Notes under the pieces: model-generated | What the model was told of the DNA's origin: nothing | Database searches by the model: none | The model's input: the letters and a program-made list of their open reading frames with translations, nothing else | Position numbers and translations under genes: made by a program | From: Cephalothrix spiralis | Lineage: Eukaryota > Nemertea > Palaeonemertea > Archinemertea > Cephalotrichidae | Reading direction: 5' to 3' | Assembly (NCBI GenBank): GCA_032353305.1 | Contig: JAUCNG010406249.1 | Span: forward strand, 1 to 10,385 | DNA length: 10,385 nucleotides | Shown here: piece after piece, positions 1 through 7,071 of the stretch | How positions within the stretch are numbered: the stretch's first letter is position 1 | Layout: the number at the start of each line of letters is the position of its first letter

Positions 1-578
1 TTTCACTGTATTCTTTTTCACACCAGCAAGGGTATGAGCACCTGATCCTGTGATAATGCAAACCCTAGATTGTGTCGGTACCGGATCAACATCAGCAACA
101 TCCTTTTCCAGTGCCGAACTACGTTTAACAATCTGCGTGCCATCCTTTCCACGTATACTAACAATTGAAACGCACTTAATTATGTATTTTGAATTTTTTT
201 CAAGTTTTATGTAATTAAAATTACCACCTTCGTATACTTCTAACTGAAAATTTCGTTTCTTCGTATTGTCAATTAGAGTAACTTCAAAAGAAACAGGGCC
301 ATTTTTGACACTGATTCTACCACTTAAGGCATACGGTGTAATTTTATCTCGGACGAGCTCTACTTCAGGCTCTTGGGGTGCCACTAAAACAAACTTATGA
401 ATTTGCTCACTATACTTTTTCATGTCTTTTGCCTGATCGTCAAAGAAATTAGAAACTTTAATTTCATATAGTCTTCCAGGTTCACAGTTCGTTATCTTGC
501 AAGTAAGATGCCCATAATCATTTTTTTTTACATTTTTTTGTTCAAAAATAAGAGGTGGATCCAATAATAAGTTGAATC
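1..578 (-). CDS. Partial coding segment with FN3-like beta-sandwich sequence, probably the C-terminal continuation of the LRRC8-like gene
   Basis: A minus-strand frame (codons end at position 1) is open from position 588 to the left edge, about 195 codons without a stop. It is not a shadow: composition is protein-like, with alternating hydrophobic residues typical of beta strands. The segment contains a Cys-Glu-Pro-Gly-Arg-Leu-Tyr-Glu-Ile stretch near 465-485, resembling the 'L.PG..Y.I.V' strand of fibronectin type III domains. A second such pattern follows (LEKNSKYIIKCVSI, around 165-210), and a Pro-rich linker (VAPQEPEVELV) lies between them. The canonical FN3 tryptophan is not evident, so the family call is tentative; an Ig-like or other beta-sandwich is possible. 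The frame is offset by one base from the upstream channel ORF, which it overlaps at 528-588. It could join through an indel in the T7 run at 533-539 or through a 110-nt intron at 579-688. The protein continues beyond the window, so its end is unknown. Confidence 0.6.
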
Positions 579-1787
579 CTGATTCGCACTAACAAAGTTT
601 CCTTCGCTAGGGTCTTGATGGTTGTCTTCAGGAAACGTAACTATTGGACTATTAGAGTTAATTATGTGTGGCACTACAGATTGGTCACCAATTTCGATGA
701 TAATGATATTGTTATCATGTGGCAACAACGGAGTTCCTACATTATCATCATTGTCCTTATTTGGCGACGATGGAGTTCCTACATTATCATCATTATCCTC
801 ATTTGGCGACGATGGAGTTCCTACATTATCATCATTGTCCTCATTTGGCGACGATGGAGTTCCTACATTATCATCATTATCCTCATTTGGCGACGATGGA
901 GTTCCTACATTATCATTCCGTCGGCTTAGCTTGAAGACATGTAAACAGAACTCGATCAAGCAACTTAAATAATTAAAGATTAAACTTACACTTAGAACGA
1001 ATGTGTAAATCGACTTAGCGTACAGCAAAAATGGCAACTGTAAATTGACACACTCATATTTCCGACATGGAACAACACGTTTCAAATAACTTTCAGACAA
1101 GTCACAGTCCTTATAATTAGGTAATCCAACAGATATCCATATGATTATCAGAATAATAACACTGCAATATATTCGGAGAAAAGTCCTAATAATATATAAG
1201 AAAACCATGGATTTGGATTCAGTTAATCGGTCAAAATATCTGAATGTTTTGCCATAAAAGTTCCGGACTTTCTCAATCGATGCTTGGTCATCACTATTTT
1301 GGTCGTTTTTCAATAACTGTAGTGCGCTTTTCGGGGATAAGCTTATCATTTCCATTTCTTGGATGAGGCAATAAAATTCGTCAAGCCTTCTAGCGTGACT
1401 TGGCCAGACGTACCAGCTTATGCTTATGAAATAGAGAAACAACGTAAATCCAAACAGTATCCAACCAAAATAGCGTTGAATATCAAAATCGGGCAACCCT
1501 TGGCAACTCATTTCAACAAACTTGATATGCTTGGTCTCGAAAGAACAAGTGACATTAGATACAAATGAACTGTTGGTAGAAACCAGATTAACGTCAGTGT
1601 ACTTTTGTGGAAGATGTGGTAAGCATGAGAGAAATGAACTTGAAAATGTTTCTTTACCTATGACCACCATGCTGGTAATGCCAAGCAGCAATATCAATAC
1701 CTTGTTCAAACGATCCCACCAAGGGCATATGAAGTCGACAGCATCATCATTAATCTTGGATTGAATCCAATCAATTATTGATGACAT
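528..1787 (-). CDS. LRRC8/pannexin-like four-helix channel domain protein with acidic tandem-repeat tail
   Basis: This 419-codon frame encodes a probable plasma-membrane large-pore channel subunit of the LRRC8 (VRAC) type. An N-terminal CPWWDRLN (residues 21-28) matches the PWWD segment of LRRC8 proteins. Four membrane segments lie at about 27-45, 106-128, 194-221 and 253-284. Extracellular loop 1 has three cysteines (C55, C81, C95) and loop 2 three (C228, C241, C246), the number that forms three disulfides in LRRC8. The loop-1 sequons N72-S-S and N78-V-T could be glycosylated. After helix 2, the W-x-x-x-P and RRLDEF pattern (residues 125-138) is also LRRC8-like, as is the CRKYEC turn before helix 4. 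The C-terminal LRR domain of vertebrate LRRC8 is not present; instead residues 291-350 are five 14-residue NVGTPSSPNEDNDD units. The start is the first ATG after an in-frame TAA (1797-1799) and has A at -3. The last about 20 codons are probably not the true end, because the next frame continues the coding sequence. Relationship to LRRC8 rather than innexin is favoured but not proven. Confidence 0.8.
   Translation of the reverse strand: MSSIIDWIQSKINDDAVDFICPWWDRLNKVLILLLGITSMVVIGKETFSSSFLSCLPHLPQKYTDVNLVSTNSSFVSNVTCSFETKHIKFVEMSCQGLPDFDIQRYFGWILFGFTLFLYFISISWYVWPSHARRLDEFYCLIQEMEMISLSPKSALQLLKNDQNSDDQASIEKVRNFYGKTFRYFDRLTESKSMVFLYIIRTFLRIYCSVIILIIIWISVGLPNYKDCDLSESYLKRVVPCRKYECVNLQLPFLLYAKSIYTFVLSVSLIFNYLSCLIEFCLHVFKLSRRNDNVGTPSSPNEDNDDNVGTPSSPNEDNDDNVGTPSSPNEDNDDNVGTPSSPNKDNDDNVGTPLLPHDNNIIIIEIGDQSVVPHIINSNSPIVTFPEDNHQDPSEGNFVSANQDSTYYWIHLLFLNKKM
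533..539. other. T7 homopolymer at the coding frame break
   Basis: On the minus strand this A7 run sits three bases before the stop codon at 528-530, with a second A9 run (521-529) just beyond. One more A in the A7 run would place the channel frame directly into the downstream open frame. This makes a homopolymer miscount or a real 1-bp deletion the simplest account of the break. A spliced route is also possible: donor GT at 688-687 and acceptor AG at 580-579 on the minus strand are phase-compatible, though both sites are weak. Confidence 0.5.
721..916 (-). repeat. 42-bp in-frame coding tandem repeat (five copies)
   Basis: Units begin at 721, 763, 805, 847 and 889; the last is partial. The 42-bp period equals 14 codons, so copy-number change keeps the frame. 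It encodes an acidic, Pro/Ser/Asn-rich linker just after helix 4. Copies are near-identical, with differences mostly at single positions (the right-most copies on the minus strand have Lys or Leu-Leu variants), so the array is young or homogenised. Confidence 0.95.
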
Positions 1788-2075
1788 TTTCCTGGTTTAT
1801 TTCCACTATCTTTACGTTTAAAATTTACAATTCCTCATGTCCAGCACACGTTAATTTACAATACGGCCACTAATGTTTTACATCATACTCATCATTTTAT
1901 CACCATTATGCATGATGTACATTGTGTATATATGCATGTAGGCCTATAGTAAGATCAGAACCCGCAAAATATACGAGCAACGTGTGTGCACACTGAACAT
2001 CCACTAAGCTACTGATAGGCCTACACTGTATTCCGCATAATCAATAACGAATATGAGGCGAAAGTTAACTGCAAT

Positions 2076-2091
2076 TATATATATATATATA
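2076..2091. repeat. TA dinucleotide microsatellite
   Basis: An uninterrupted run of about eight TA units in the divergent intergenic region. It could act as a TATA-like element in either orientation, but the sequence alone does not show this. Confidence 0.85.
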
Positions 2092-2808
2092 AACTCATAA
2101 TTCATAAAAATGTTTAATCGGTTTTGAGAGAGAATAGCACTGCTACCTGCTGCTACAAATGTATATAGAAGAGAATCGTTCGATTATTTTAGAGCAATTT
2201 CATTATTGTATGATTTATTAGCGATTGATTTCATGTCTAAATGATACAATGTGTATTTTACACCTGTGCTCTTTTTTACAAGTCGCGTATACTATATACT
2301 CAGTGTTTATAAATTTGATTAGACCTTCCAAATGGATTTTTCCTTTTGTTTGTTCTTGCTTGAGCTATCCTTTTTTTCAGACAGGGACATCTTTATTTCG
2401 TAATACAAATGATTATTCAGTCAAATCGATTGCTAATAAATAATATACCATTTTTTGCGTAATAAGTGAGCCGGCTTTTGTCAAAAACGATACCCATTCA
2501 CTCACCTACCTAATTTACCACCGTTCCAAGCTACATTGAACACACCTAAAAATCCCTTAAAGTCTATACTAGGCACTTGACTTATTTCAACTTCAATTTT
2601 AAGTCATTATTTTGAATTTTAAAAAAAAAGTATTAAGGATGTGAAGGCGATTTTTATGTTATACCTGTTAGTGATCAATTAAAAATATTGACTTTGATTC
2701 AATTATACAGTATATTGTTCTGCATGGACCGCAATTTGTTAACGCAGTAGTAACCGCATTATAGTCAACCACTGTATAGGATCCTACATTATTGTATGTT
2801 TAGTGATG

Positions 2809-2819
2809 TATATATATAT
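2809..2819 (+). promoter_or_regulatory. Possible TATA-like run before the Death-domain gene
   Basis: TATATATATAT lies about 27 to 37 bases before the exon boundary at 2846 and about 38 to 48 before the ATG at 2857. If it is a core promoter, transcription would start near 2840 with a very short leader. The alternative is that CTTTCAG at 2839-2845 is a 3' splice site and the promoter is farther upstream. The two readings exclude each other for this exon. Confidence 0.25.
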
Positions 2820-2856
2820 TTTATTATGAAAACCTTTTCTTTCAGGCTTTAGTATA

Positions 2857-2968
2857 ATGGCAGTTGTTTTCCAAAGAATTCGGGTCTGTGGGAAATTCGT
2901 TATTCTTGCTCGAGTCTTGGGAATTCCAGAAGAAGCTATAGAGCGGATCGATCAAACTGATGCAAAAG
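2857..2968 (+). CDS. Exon a: N-terminal half of the Death domain
   Basis: Codes for 37 residues plus one base. The donor is AAAG|GTATGC at 2969. The sequence from 2846 to 2856 is open in the same frame after a CTTTCAG acceptor-like site, so the exon may start at 2846 as an internal or 5'UTR-containing exon. Amphipathic pattern LARVLGIPEEAIERID is the clearest Death-domain signature in the window. Confidence 0.75.
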
Positions 2969-5900
2969 GTATGCTAACTCCACAAACAAAATTACTGTTG
3001 TCACAGAATTCGAGTGTTCTATTATATTATATTATATTATATTATATTATATTATATTATAGGACATGTTTCTGATATGCGCCCGGGAGCGCAAAAAACG
3101 AGTACCAGAGTGAGTCCCAATTACCAGATGACAAGGTCTTTTAATATATATTTATCACACATCCATTACCATTCTACTTTTCTCATAACATTTTTACCGT
3201 GTAAGTTACTAAAATACTTTGATCACATAATTTAGTTTCAAATAGTGTCCCACTGATACTGCTTTTAGCAGTAATGCATTAGTCAGCATATTTTTGACAG
3301 TATTAAAGAACATGGATTTCATCTTCAATGACATTACACGTCAAGCAATTGCCATCAGTTGGATTGTGGATGCTTTTTATAGCCTTCATGTATGTGCACT
3401 GATTATTTTTCAATGTCATAATGAACATTTGTTAAACGCGACTGTGGAATCATCACAACGAAAAACGAAATTATTTTTTAAACCTTAATTTAAAGTCAAA
3501 TCATTAAAAGTTCATGTTTAATATAAACATATTGAACGATTAACCGTGTGCTTTATAGAAATATTACACGATGAATTTGACCGAAGGTCAATGGTAATAC
3601 TATAATATTATTGACTGTTTTACTAAGGTAATTCGGTTTTGAAACTGCACAAGTTCCGGAACGAGTGCAGTTTCAAAATCGAATAACATTAGTAAAACAG
3701 TCAATAATGATTTTATTATCCGACCATAATTTATAAATTGCAGTTTTAACTAATTAAATTCGATTTTCTCGTAGGACTATATTTTGTGTAGAGGTACATG
3801 GTGTGAAATAACGCTATCAATGTTGACATCAATTTTAAAATAAGTTCACCGATTTGTATCTTCTAGTGTTTCCCGCTTTTCAACTCGTTTTAGCCTTTAT
3901 TTGCAACCTCAATCATTGATTAAAGATCATTAAAAGTGTGACAAGAAAGTTTAGGTTTTTCAATCAAAACAGTCAATTTCACCCGCCAAATTGGCGCCGA
4001 GACAAGTTCAAGGTCTCTGTCAAAAACAATCTCGTATAACAATTTTTTGAACGGAATAGCATAGTGATATTTTGTGTTGTGTTAAAGTATCTATTCAGCA
4101 GTTGTGAATACAGCCTACTTTGATTTCATTTGCATTAATCGCTGATTTTGGATACATTTTAAAAGGATAATTAATGTTCTATAAAAGGTAGGAAAACAGA
4201 AATATACTAAAAATATAGATGATCTTATTGATTCAGATTGGAAAGATTTGTGATCATTCGATCATGGAGACTGGAGATAGAAATTAAAATTCAGAACAGT
4301 TTTGAATTTTACATACTTTCGCTCTTGGTTTTAAGATGCACTGTACATTCCCTTCATCATTTTCAGTTATTTCGAAATATCAATCTTTTGAATGTTTTTA
4401 AAAAAATGCGACTGAAGACTGAGGTTTGATATAATTTAGGCGACGATATAAATTTTTCGCGTAGCGATACAGCTTCAAAGATGACGTCATGCTTCTAATG
4501 TCAACACTGCCGATACAATCTCGTATCGGCGCAGAAAAACGTAATTAACATTGACTTCTAAATGAAAACAAACCATGAAACAGCCATGTAAGTCGGGTAA
4601 TAAAAGAACGAAGTATCAGTTCGATATCACTCACTATTGGCCTGAGGTCGTAATCAGAGTACGATATTCCCTAAACCACAAAGTTAATTGTTTAATATGC
4701 GTTTAATTCAAAGAACCAACTCAAATTCATGTGATAAAATGTTTGGCAAAGTTATTGTATCTATGGGTGTGCTCAAATTCAGCACTCCAACTTATATACT
4801 TTGTTTTGTTTTACATGTAATCTCAATATGTACGACCCCGGGAGACAATTTGAACGTGGGTCACTGCCTTATCTAATTACTGTTATAAAGAAAGTTATAT
4901 ATATATGACTGACTAATTTTTTGTCTGCCGGTAATGTAATTGGACATGCACAGAAGTACCTAAATTGTTTAGCCGGAAATATATTTACATCTTATAATTC
5001 ACTATTTCAGATCAAAATAAAATGGCGGATGTTCTACACAATTACACCCAAAAGTATGGTGAACCGGAAGATGGCCTCGATTTTATGCTACTTTTAGAAT
5101 TTTTATGCGCACACAAGGAATATGCGTGCCTTAGCAACTCATGTGATAAAATAAGGAACATACAAGGTAAATGCCACTTTTTATTGTACTAAAAATAAAG
5201 ATCTTCGGACTCTAGAATTCAATATGACATGTCACGAAACTATATTCGCCGGTCAAAGTGCTTCTTTTTTACCAGTAGAACCCTGTAGTGGTTTGCTCCA
5301 TGACGTCTCGAAATCATTCCCTGAACATTTTGAAATCGCCGGTTGTTCAGTTTTCAAGAAATGCGCATGCGCGGTCGAATTTTAGAAATGCGCATGCGTA
5401 AATTGCAAGAATTACAGCGGATTACGGTAAAATAGGGGCATGTTTATATCTGACCGTAATAAAAAAATTATATGACGTAACATCAATCGTTAAAGATTAA
5501 CGAATTAAATCGGTTTGACGTCATTATCATTGATTCGTTAATAACTCGTTAACGGCTGGTTTTACGTTATATAATTGTATTACGGACAGATAGAAACATG
5601 CCCCTATTTTACCGGAATCCGCTGTCATTTTCGCATGCCCAACTCTAAAACTCACCCACGTATGCGCATTTCTCGGAAACTGAGCAACCGGCGTTTTTAA
5701 AACTTTCAGGAAATGATGTCGGGACATGCATGGATCAAAACAACCAGGGATTTACTCGTCAACAAAGAAGCACTTTTACCGGCGAATAAAGTACCGTGAT
5801 GTCTTTCCGCAAGCGAAGCTATCCTATACCTTTGGGATAAACCCGCACGATCCAGTTTATAGAAAATAGGAGTAGGGTTTACTAGTCCGAAGGTCGATTC

Positions 5901-6527
5901 ATTGTAGTCCGAAGGTAGGGAATTTTTATTTTTTTTCGAAATTTTCAAAAAACAAAAATTTATTACCTTGGTTCAGACAGAATAATAGAGGGGGCTCCAA
6001 ACCGCTCGTGCACGTTGTTGGAAAAGTCTTATTCTATTCCAAACATTCAAAAAATTTCTAAGTCAAGATTCCCAAACTGTGTTGTTCACTAGAAAATAGG
6101 ACTCTATGACGAGAATACTGATCAATACCGGGCTGAAGATGCATGTGAAAAATGCTCGGTGATCGGGCTTGCTCGGTCGACTTTAAATAATGATACTGAA
6201 CCTTCTAAACATTGATTTTTTTTAATTTTTTTTTCAGATTCATTTATGAAAGAGATTGAAAACGACAACACAGCTATTGAAATAACGACTCCACAAACGG
6301 ACTTAGAAATGGCCAATAACGATCACACAATAATTGACTCGGGAATCGGAAACAGTTTAGGACTTGTACCCATAATTCATGGAGACCCGGATGCACTGGA
6401 TGATGATGCATTATTAAACCAAAACGAAAATACTGTGTCGAGTACTTCTTCTAGAGGCGAACCACCTATACCGTTTATGGATTATCTGCTCCGAGACAAT
6501 CATCAGGAGGACTTTGAAATTGTTTAA
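2857..6527 (+). CDS. Death-domain protein with acidic tail (three spliced exons, about 185 residues)
   Basis: Joining 2857-2968, 5011-5166 and 6238-6527 gives one frame of 186 codons including the TAA stop. Both introns are phase 1 with standard GT-AG ends and T-rich acceptors. Residues about 1-85 form a Death-fold domain: LARVLGIPEEAIERIDQ (17-33) fits helices 2-3, and the LHNYTQKYGEP stretch (46-56) and LLLEFLC (64-70) fit helices 4-6, with Tyr at the usual Trp of helix 4. Death domains act as homotypic adaptors in apoptosis and NF-kB/innate signalling, in the cytosol. The remaining tail (90-185) is acidic and Asn/Ser-rich, with no helix-rich domain seen; it contains a DSG motif (123-125) and ends in EDFEIV. 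The ATG at 2857 is the assumed start; the frame stays open back to the acceptor-like CAG at 2845, so an upstream coding exon cannot be excluded. The intron splits the Death domain between its predicted helices 3 and 4. No named orthologue is recognised. Confidence 0.72.
3021..3061. repeat. ATTAT pentanucleotide microsatellite
   Basis: Eight exact ATTAT units plus one base. It lies about 50 bases after the exon a donor and creates the long Tyr-Ile-Ile-Leu open frames seen there, which are not genes. Confidence 0.97.
3607..3708. repeat. Near-perfect palindrome, 43-bp arms (foldback/MITE-like)
   Basis: The left arm 3607-3649 and right arm 3666-3708 are inverted complements with three mismatches (40 of 43). 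The 16-base spacer contains a perfect 10-bp palindrome GTTCCGGAAC at 3653-3662, so the structure is symmetric to its centre. There is no coding sequence. It resembles a very small foldback transposon; the arms run outward into weaker similarity, so the true ends are not certain. Confidence 0.9.
4509..4530. repeat. Short perfect hairpin
   Basis: GCCGATAC (4509-4516) and GTATCGGC (4523-4530) are exact inverted complements with a 6-base loop. It lies 20 bases after a TGACGTCA octamer (4482-4489), in intron 1. Function unknown; it could be part of a degraded repeat. Confidence 0.6.
5011..5166 (+). CDS. Exon b: C-terminal half of the Death domain
   Basis: The acceptor is ACTATTTCAG at 5001-5010 and the donor CAAG|GTAAAT at 5167. 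The first codon GAT is split with exon a. It encodes DQNKMADVLHNYTQKYGEPE and then a hydrophobic MLLLEFLC helix, matching the LxxWxxxxG and LLxxL pattern of Death-domain helices 4-6, with Tyr replacing Trp. The 156-bp length keeps phase 1 at both ends, so skipping this exon would keep the frame but destroy the domain. Confidence 0.75.
5226..5803. mobile_element. Large foldback element, about 280-bp inverted arms
   Basis: The arms are about 5226-5506 and 5532-5803, separated by only about 25 bases. Matching blocks, in mirror order, include ATTCGCCGGT with AGTGCTTCTTT, CGCCGGTTG.TCAGTTT, AATGCGCAT, CAGCGGATT.CGGTAAAATA with GGGGCATGTTT, and a GTAACG-type AT-rich inner part. Divergence and small indels show the arms are old or unequally evolved. 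No transposase is encoded, so it is a non-autonomous MITE/foldback insertion in intron 2. A perfect TGACGTCA (5516-5523) sits in its centre. Transcribed with the host gene, it would make a long RNA hairpin. Confidence 0.9.
5883..5916. repeat. Direct repeat of TAGTCCGAAGGT
   Basis: Two exact 12-bp copies at 5883-5894 and 5905-5916, 22 bases apart, beside a TAGAAAATAGGA block (5860-5871) that recurs at 6090 and, inverted, at 6582. Probably remnants of a repeat family. Confidence 0.7.
6238..6527 (+). CDS. Exon c: acidic C-terminal tail and stop
   Basis: The split GAT codon joins exon b exactly in frame (D-S-F-M). It encodes about 96 residues rich in Asp, Glu, Asn and Ser with few aromatic residues, so it is probably disordered. 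Notable short motifs are IIDSGIGNS and the terminal EDFEIV. The stop is TAA at 6525-6527. Kept open for 290 bases beside a strong acceptor, it is the best supported of the three exons as coding. Confidence 0.75.
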
Positions 6528-6578
6528 GACAGTTCTAGTCAGTGTCAATATCGGTGACCCAGGCTTTCGCTAGAATCT

Positions 6579-7070
6579 TCTGTCCTATTTTCTATATGGG
6601 TGCTCCCCACTATAACCTCGTTCCTATGTAAACAATACTAAATCACCAATTTTTATGCCAAAATTTCGAGCAATGTTAACAATGCTATACTTACTAGTGT
6701 AATATATCTTAAGATAGGTTTTCAATTCGACAACTCAGTATCTGAATTTCGAGGGAGGGAGCATCACATTTGCTACCGGGATTCCCGATGACGTCATTAC
6801 AAAATGCGCAAATTCATGTAAAATTCCGCTCAAATTACTGCGCCGTTGAAATCGAAAACTTGTACTCCTCATCGGTTTACACGATTGAAAAAAGATTTTA
6901 AATGTACTAGTAGGTAGACAAGAGACATTACCTGAATAAAACTTAGCTCAATTCAGCACTTCGTTAACACACCATTGTCGCGCGAAATATGGTCCTATAG
7001 TTTCTACGTCATCGCGGGTTCTTAGATTATGGTAATGGTGGGGAGCACCCATGGCCATATACCGGACAAA
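6579..7070. mobile_element. MITE-like element with about 40-bp terminal inverted repeats
   Basis: Left end 6579-6617 and right end 7031-7070 are imperfect inverted complements; the core GGGTGCTCCCCAC is exact and the surrounding match includes TGTCC at the outer edge. The interior is non-coding, with a perfect TGACGTCA at 6789-6796. No transposase is seen. It starts about 50 bases after the stop of the Death-domain gene. Confidence 0.7.
6935..6940 (+). terminator. Possible polyadenylation signal
   Basis: AATAAA about 410 bases after the stop is the first exact signal downstream on the plus strand. It lies inside the inverted-repeat element at 6579-7070, so the 3' UTR would be partly repeat-derived. 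A variant signal could be used earlier. Confidence 0.3.
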
Positions 7071-7071
7071 A

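Larger units (their letters stand above)
1788..2856. other. Divergent intergenic region between the channel gene and the Death-domain gene
   Basis: No convincing coding sequence is seen. The region is AT-rich and must hold the 5' flank of both genes, which are transcribed away from each other. It contains a TA microsatellite (2076-2091), two palindromic TAGGCCTA octamers (1939-1946 and 2016-2023) and a TATA-like run just before the plus-strand exon. Unseen 5' untranslated exons for either gene could also lie here. A 72-codon open frame at 2225-2443 is judged spurious. Confidence 0.6.
2969..5010 (+). other. Intron 1 of the Death-domain gene
   Basis: About 2.0 kb from GTATGC to ACTATTTCAG. It is AT-rich, with an ATTAT microsatellite, a 43-bp-arm palindrome and a short hairpin. 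Several 60-75-codon open frames occur (3014-3235, 3294-3488, 4238-4429, 4688-4876), but none shows domain-like sequence or sits naturally with the splice sites. Confidence 0.7.
5167..6237 (+). other. Intron 2 of the Death-domain gene
   Basis: About 1.07 kb from GTAAAT to a strong T-rich acceptor TTTTTTTTCAG ending at 6237. More than half of it is the large inverted repeat at 5226-5803. After it, 5840-6237 contains short direct repeats and no gene; minus-strand open frames at 5527-5948 and 6122-6316 are shadows. Confidence 0.75.

Noticed and set aside
615-972. Plus-strand open frames over the channel tail (Ser/Phe and Ile/Trp repeats)
   Set aside because: They are antisense shadows of the 42-bp coding repeat; the minus-strand frame has channel-domain sequence.
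3014-3235. Open frame rich in Tyr-Ile-Ile-Leu
   Set aside because: Produced by the ATTAT microsatellite; the rest lacks domain-like sequence.
3294-3488. 64-codon plus-strand open frame, preceded by an acceptor-like TTTTTGACAG, considered as an alternative exon
   Set aside because: No recognisable domain and no supporting phase relation to the Death-domain exons. Could be revisited with transcripts.
5527-5948. Minus-strand open frames in intron 2
   Set aside because: They lie within the inverted repeat or its flank, have no domain, and run against the host gene.
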